Below the pieces are notes generated by a model. That model was not told where the DNA came from. It ran no database searches and saw only the letters and a program-made list of their open reading frames with translations. A stretch of 64,000 nt of DNA from positions 1 to 64,000 of the forward strand of contig NZ_BLTJ01000004.1 in the NCBI RefSeq assembly GCF_013282095.1, written 5' to 3'. Shown here one piece after another: positions 59,985 through 64,000 of the stretch. How positions within the stretch are numbered: position 1 is the stretch's first letter; each line of letters begins with the position of its first letter. The position numbers and the translations under genes were made by a program. Source of the DNA: Enterocloster alcoholdehydrogenati (GTDB taxonomy: Bacteria > Bacillota > Clostridia > Lachnospirales > Lachnospiraceae).

Positions 59985-60015
59985 CAAAGGGGCCGTTGAA
60001 TTGGCGGCTCCTTTG
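59985..60015 (+). other. Hairpin in the spo0A leader
   Basis: CAAAGGGGCCG (59985-59995) pairs with CGGCTCCTTTG (60005-60015), one G-T pair. It follows the promoter, so it lies in the spo0A 5' leader; a T run is lacking, so a full terminator is unlikely. Confidence 0.5.
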
Positions 60016-60071
60016 TGCTAATCTTAGGCAGGGGGAGGATACTCCCGGCCCCGTGTAATGAGGAGGAGCAA

Positions 60072-60902
60072 ATGGAAAAGCAGGAACAGTTAAACGTGGT
60101 GATCGTGGATGATAATCCCATGATCTTAAACACTCTGGATGAAATGATCAATGCCGAAGATGGGCTTACGGTCATTGGAAAGGCCGACAATGGCGAGGAT
60201 GCCATTGACATGATAAAGGATACTACCCCGGACATCGTCCTTTTAGACATGGTAATGCCGAAGGTAGATGGAATCACTATCGTGGAAAAACTAAAGCGCA
60301 GAGATACATTTCGCAAGCATCCTGTTTTTATCATGCTCAGTGCCGCCGGAGGCGAGCAGGTCACAGAGGAAGCCTTTCGGGCAGGAGTAAATTATTACCT
60401 GATGAAGCCCTTTGACAGGGATATTCTGATGACCAAGATCCGCCATGCAGGCCGGCTTCCTGTAAGGATCCCGTCGGGCCGTCTTTTGGAAGCGCCGCTC
60501 CCCGTCCGTGAGGAGGAGCCTAAGATTACAAGAGAAGAATATATACAGGAGCATCTGGAGACCGATATTACAAAGATGCTTCACGAACTGGGAATCCCCG
60601 CCCATATCAAGGGCTACCAGTATTTAAGAGATGCCATTACCATGGTTGTAAAGGATCAGGAGATGATGGGATCTGTGACAAAGATCCTCTATCCGGCCAT
60701 TGCCAAGAAGAATCAGACCACAGCCAGCAGGGTAGAGCGGGCCATCCGCCATGCCATCGAAGTAGCCTGGGGACGGGGAAAAATGGAAACCATTGACGAG
60801 CTTTTTGGATACACCATCAGTACGGGTAAGGGCAAGCCTACCAATTCTGAATTTATTGCTCTTATTTCTGACAAAATATTCCTGGAATACAAAAAAATTT
60901 AA
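60072..60902 (+). CDS. spo0A: Sporulation master regulator Spo0A
   Basis: A 276-residue response regulator from ATG 60072 behind AGGAGGAG. The receiver has D13-D14, phosphoacceptor D59 ([15 protein letters not shown]) and Lys in [12 protein letters not shown]. The C-terminal Spo0A DNA-binding domain is complete ([27 protein letters not shown] ... [23 protein letters not shown]). Phosphorylated Spo0A starts sporulation by binding 0A boxes. Confidence 0.98.
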   Translation: MEKQEQLNVVIVDDNPMILNTLDEMINAEDGLTVIGKADNGEDAIDMIKDTTPDIVLLDMVMPKVDGITIVEKLKRRDTFRKHPVFIMLSAAGGEQVTEEAFRAGVNYYLMKPFDRDILMTKIRHAGRLPVRIPSGRLLEAPLPVREEEPKITREEYIQEHLETDITKMLHELGIPAHIKGYQYLRDAITMVVKDQEMMGSVTKILYPAIAKKNQTTASRVERAIRHAIEVAWGRGKMETIDELFGYTISTGKGKPTNSEFIALISDKIFLEYKKI

Positions 60903-61002
60903 GATAAATACATGGAAAATTACTTCCTAATTTCATAAAAATACGATATACTATCAGATAAGGCAAAAAGCTACCTGTGTATGTCGGGAGAGGGAGGTTT
61001 GG

Positions 61003-62445
61003 ATGAAGAAGATATTATTTGCGGCTTCTGAAGCAGTACCATTTATTAAAACCGGGGGACTGGCAGATGTAGTGGGTTCTCTGCCAAAATGTTTTGATAA
61101 GAAGTATTTTGACGTAAGAGTCATGATCCCTAAATATCTGTGCATCAGCCAGGAGTGGAGAGACAGGATGCAGTATGTGGACCATTTCTATATGGATTAT
61201 CTGGGCCAGAGCCGTTATGTGGGGATTCTTCAGTATGTCCATGAGGGGATTACATTTTATTTTATTGATAACGAGAGTTATTTTAACGGGGCAAAGCCAT
61301 ACGGCGACTGGTTCTGGGATCTGGAGAAGTTCTGTTTCTTTTGCCGGGCGGCGCTCTCAGCTCTTCCGGTCATCGGTTTTAAACCGGACGTAGTTCACTG
61401 CCATGACTGGCAGACCGGACTCATCCCTGTACTTTTAAAGGACAGTTTTCGGGGCGGAGACTTCTTCTGCAATATGAAGTCCGTTATCACCATCCATAAC
61501 CTAAAGTTCCAGGGCGTGTGGGATGTCAAGACCATCCAGCGCTTTACGGAACTTCCTGATTATTATTTTACACCGGATAAGCTGGAAGCCTATAAGGACG
61601 GAAATCTGTTAAAGGGCGGTATCGTATATGCCGATGCCATTACTACGGTAAGCAATACATACGCGGAGGAGATCAAGATGCCCTTCTATGGAGAGGGGCT
61701 GGACGGCCTGATGCGGGCCCGCTCCAACAGCTTAAGGGGAATCGTAAATGGAATCGACTACGATGAATTTAACCCGGAGACAGACCGTTATATTGCTCAG
61801 AATTACAATGCAAAGAATTTCCGCAGGGAAAAAGGGAAGAACAAGAAAGCTCTGCAGCAGGAGCTGGGGCTTCCGGTTGATGAGAAAAAGTTTATGGTGG
61901 GAATTGTATCCCGCCTCACAGACCAGAAGGGGCTGGATCTGATTCAGGGAGTCATGGATGAGATATGCAGCGAGGATATGCAGCTGATTATCCTGGGAAC
62001 CGGCGATGAGCGGTATGAAAATATGTTCCGCCACTATGACTGGAAGTACCATGACAGGGTATCGGCCCAGATCTATTATTCAGAGGCCATGTCCCATAAG
62101 ATCTATGCAGCCTGTGATGCCTTCCTGATGCCGTCTCTGTTTGAACCCTGCGGCTTAAGCCAGCTTATGGCCCTGCGCTACGGCACAGTGCCTATTGTCA
62201 GAGAGACCGGCGGTTTAAAGGATACCGTCTGGCCTTATAATGAATACGAAAGCACAGGCACAGGCTTCTCCTTTGCCAATTATAATGCTCACGAGATGTT
62301 GGGGAGCATCCGCTATGCCAAATACGTCTACTACAGCAGACGCCGGGAGTGGAATAAGATCATTGACCGGGCGATGGCGGCCGATTTCTCATGGAAAACA
62401 TCTGCTTCCCGATATCAGGAGCTGTATGACTGGCTCATCGGCTGA
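61003..62445 (+). CDS. glgA: Glycogen synthase (GT5)
   Basis: A 480-residue ADP-glucose-dependent starch/glycogen synthase. The N-terminal motif KTGGLADVVGSLPK binds ADP-glucose, VHCHDWQTGLIPVLL and VSRLTDQKGLDLI are present, and the C-terminal EPCGLSQLMALRYGTVPIVRETGGLKDTV carries the catalytic Glu. It is a single gene here, with no other glycogen gene in the window. A putative -10 (TATACT, near 60949) precedes it. Confidence 0.96.
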   Translation: MKKILFAASEAVPFIKTGGLADVVGSLPKCFDKKYFDVRVMIPKYLCISQEWRDRMQYVDHFYMDYLGQSRYVGILQYVHEGITFYFIDNESYFNGAKPYGDWFWDLEKFCFFCRAALSALPVIGFKPDVVHCHDWQTGLIPVLLKDSFRGGDFFCNMKSVITIHNLKFQGVWDVKTIQRFTELPDYYFTPDKLEAYKDGNLLKGGIVYADAITTVSNTYAEEIKMPFYGEGLDGLMRARSNSLRGIVNGIDYDEFNPETDRYIAQNYNAKNFRREKGKNKKALQQELGLPVDEKKFMVGIVSRLTDQKGLDLIQGVMDEICSEDMQLIILGTGDERYENMFRHYDWKYHDRVSAQIYYSEAMSHKIYAACDAFLMPSLFEPCGLSQLMALRYGTVPIVRETGGLKDTVWPYNEYESTGTGFSFANYNAHEMLGSIRYAKYVYYSRRREWNKIIDRAMAADFSWKTSASRYQELYDWLIG

Positions 62446-62493
62446 TGACCGTGAAAAAGGGTTGCTCTGTGCGCAAAAAGAGGTAAGATGCCC

Positions 62494-63009
62494 ATGGAGG
62501 ACTTTGAAACAAATGTATATTTAACGGATCCGGAATACCTGGAGTGTGTGGCAGATATCCTGTCCCATCCGGTATTCCAGTCTATGGACCAGTACATACA
62601 GCACGGCACCACCACCTGTAAGATACACTGTATTCAGGTATCCTACATGGCGTACCGGCTGTGCAGGAGACTGGGAGGAAACTGGAGGAGCGCTGCCAGA
62701 GGGGGGCTTCTCCATGATTTGTTTTTATATGACTGGCATACCCATGCCAGAGAGACAGGTGAGCATTTTCACGGCTTTACCCACCCGCGCAGAGCGATGG
62801 AAAATGCGGTTCTCTATTTTAATATTACAGAAGAGGAAAAAAATATCATCCTGCGCCATATGTGGCCTCTGACGCCGGTGCCGCCGGCTACCAGGGCCGG
62901 CTACGCAGTTACCATGGCTGACAAGATCTGCGGCACAAGGGAAACGGCGGCGCGGGCAAAGGATTGGATCCTTATGTCCTTTATGGCACAGCCGGCAGGG
63001 CGGGGCTAG
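62494..63009 (+). CDS. HD-domain phosphohydrolase-like protein
   Basis: About 171 residues from ATG 62494, nine bases after AAGAGGT; ATG 62488 is in frame but too close to that site. The HD motif is GGLLHDLFLYDWH, preceded by KIHCIQVSYMAYRL and followed by HGFTHPRRAMENA and ILRHMWPLTPVPP, i.e. the His and Asp ligands of a two-metal site. Substrate is unknown; the family includes phosphohydrolases of nucleotides and cyclic nucleotides. Confidence 0.85.
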   Translation: MEDFETNVYLTDPEYLECVADILSHPVFQSMDQYIQHGTTTCKIHCIQVSYMAYRLCRRLGGNWRSAARGGLLHDLFLYDWHTHARETGEHFHGFTHPRRAMENAVLYFNITEEEKNIILRHMWPLTPVPPATRAGYAVTMADKICGTRETAARAKDWILMSFMAQPAGRG

Positions 63010-63081
63010 AATATCCCCTTTAAGAGGCCGGTAAATGAAAACACAGATAAACGCCCGAAGAAAGGGGAAAATAACCGCACC

Positions 63082-63540
63082 ATGAATGTTTGGAACGAGA
63101 TGCTTGGCAATCAGATCCTTGTAAGCGCCGTAGTGGGCTGGACGACAGCCCAGGTTTTAAAGACACTGATCGACTTTGCTTTAAATAAAAACTTCAACGC
63201 GGAACGTCTGGTAGGCTCCGGCGGTATGCCCAGCTCCCACTCTGCCACAGTATGCGGACTGACCACAGCCGCTGCACTGGAATACGGAGCAGGCTCCTTT
63301 GAGTTTGCCATATCGTTTGTCCTTTCCATGGTAGTCATGTATGATGCCATTGGAGTGCGCAGAGAGACGGGAAAGCAGGCAAAGCTGTTAAACTCCATTT
63401 TGATGGAAAATCCGCTTAAGCTTAATGCAGAGGTTCTTCAGGAAAAATTAAAGGAATACGTGGGCCATACGCCGCTTCAGGTTCTGGCCGGAGCTATCCT
63501 GGGAATCTGTCTGGCGCTTCTGTTAAACACATATTATTAA
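63082..63540 (+). CDS. Divergent PAP2 family protein (DUF212, YuiD-like)
   Basis: A 152-residue membrane protein with the DUF212 pattern: LVSAVVGWTTAQVLKTLIDF, GGMPSSHSATVCGLTTAAAL (the PAP2 SxxxxH-type block), FVLSMVVMYDAIGVRRETGKQAKLLN and a C-terminal helix. The PSSHSA and GVRRETGKQA motifs suggest a membrane phosphatase-like fold; the substrate is unknown. Confidence 0.9.
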   Translation: MNVWNEMLGNQILVSAVVGWTTAQVLKTLIDFALNKNFNAERLVGSGGMPSSHSATVCGLTTAAALEYGAGSFEFAISFVLSMVVMYDAIGVRRETGKQAKLLNSILMENPLKLNAEVLQEKLKEYVGHTPLQVLAGAILGICLALLLNTYY

Positions 63541-63550
63541 GAGGTGATCC

Positions 63551-64000
63551 ATGAAACCTTATACCATGATCAACTGGTTTTTTATGTACAGTTTTTTAGG
63601 CTATCTTCTGGAATGCACGGTACTGAGTATTGAATACAGACGCCCCGTAGTGGACCGTGGCTTTGGCCATGGCCCCTTTTGCGTCATATACGGCTTCGGG
63701 GCGCTGGGGGCGATGTTTCTTCTGACGCCGGTAGCCGGGGATCCGGTGAAGCTTTACACGGCGTCCATGGTGATGGCTACTGTGATGGAACTTGTGACGG
63801 CTGCGGTGATGATTCGCCTGTTTGGAAGTTTTTGGTGGGACTACAGCACAAAGCCTTTTAATTACCGCGGCATTATCTGCCTGGAAAGCAGTCTGGCCTG
63901 GGGACTTTTAGGAATCTTTTTCTTCCATTTTCTGGATCGTCAGGTACGGCAGGCAGTGGGGCATATACCGGTAAAAGCCGGTCATGTTTTAGCCTGGGTA
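63551..64000 (+). CDS. Putative ABC-transporter type IV permease (CmpB family), 5' part
   Basis: The gene starts at ATG 63551 behind GAGGTGATCC and is open to the window end (150 codons seen). Its start MINWFFMYSFLGYLLECTVLSIEYRRPVVDRGFGHGPFCVIYGFGA is characteristic of the clostridial CmpB/YteJ-like membrane family. At least four membrane helices are visible. Annotation as an ABC permease comes from family naming only; no ATPase gene is adjacent in this window. Confidence 0.8.
   Translation, partial: MKPYTMINWFFMYSFLGYLLECTVLSIEYRRPVVDRGFGHGPFCVIYGFGALGAMFLLTPVAGDPVKLYTASMVMATVMELVTAAVMIRLFGSFWWDYSTKPFNYRGIICLESSLAWGLLGIFFFHFLDRQVRQAVGHIPVKAGHVLAWV

Overview
The window is a chromosomal segment of a spore-forming, anaerobic-type Firmicute, most likely a Lachnospiraceae / Clostridium cluster XIVa gut bacterium. 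This is inferred from gene content: a complete spoIIIAA-AH operon, spoIVB and spo0A in the classic clostridial order, a DUF1540 protein, a C_GCAxxG_C_C protein, and a pectin-degradation locus. No species-level marker such as rRNA is present. The chromosomal backbone is interrupted by one integrative and conjugative element (ICE) of the Tn916 superfamily.

Left chromosomal part (1-4662): the end of a sugar ABC-transporter permease, a GH2 glycosidase, a rhamnogalacturonan acetylesterase-like gene carrying a frameshift at a run of nine T, and a GH105 unsaturated rhamnogalacturonyl hydrolase. Together they look like a rhamnogalacturonan-I uptake and degradation operon.

ICE (about 4663-28597, 23.9 kb): bounded by a 13-bp direct repeat, TATTAGCACTCAA, that is the left arm of the CIRCE operator of groESL. 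The backbone follows Tn916: two DUF961 proteins, TcpA coupling ATPase, oriT, MobT relaxase, TcpD, ArdA (twice), TcpE, VirB4-type ATPase, VirB6-like membrane protein, CwlT hydrolase, TcpC, Orf9 repressor, Orf7 sigma-like factor, Orf8, Xis and Int. Cargo is inserted between backbone modules: a 1014-residue thioester/SpaA/VaFE surface adhesin at the left end, a DUF523 protein, a DUF3781 plus GyrI-like pair, and a PadR / unknown / micro-ORF / AraC / transglutaminase / KTR cluster where Tn916 carries tet(M). No antibiotic-resistance gene was recognised. Several intergenic gaps contain terminator-like or complex RNA folds, notably a roughly 230-nt multi-helix region just upstream of xis.

Chromosome right of the ICE (28598-64000): groES-groEL with a reconstituted CIRCE and an intact promoter, a D,D-carboxypeptidase with wall-binding repeats, tRNA-Ala(CGC), DUF1540, a SEC-C protein, a methyltransferase, Hsp33, a cold-shock protein, small membrane transporters, a ComEA-like HhH protein, an orphan OmpR-type response regulator, a GNAT and RlmH. 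The sporulation and housekeeping block follows: spoIIIAA-AH, an Asp23-family gene, nusB, xseA, xseB, ispA, dxs, tlyA, nadK, argR, recN, spoIVB, spo0A, then glgA, an HD-domain protein, a DUF212 protein and a truncated CmpB-type membrane protein. The SpoIIIA channel and the SpoIVB protease both serve mother-cell/forespore signalling, and Spo0A, whose upstream region has a 0A box, controls entry into sporulation.
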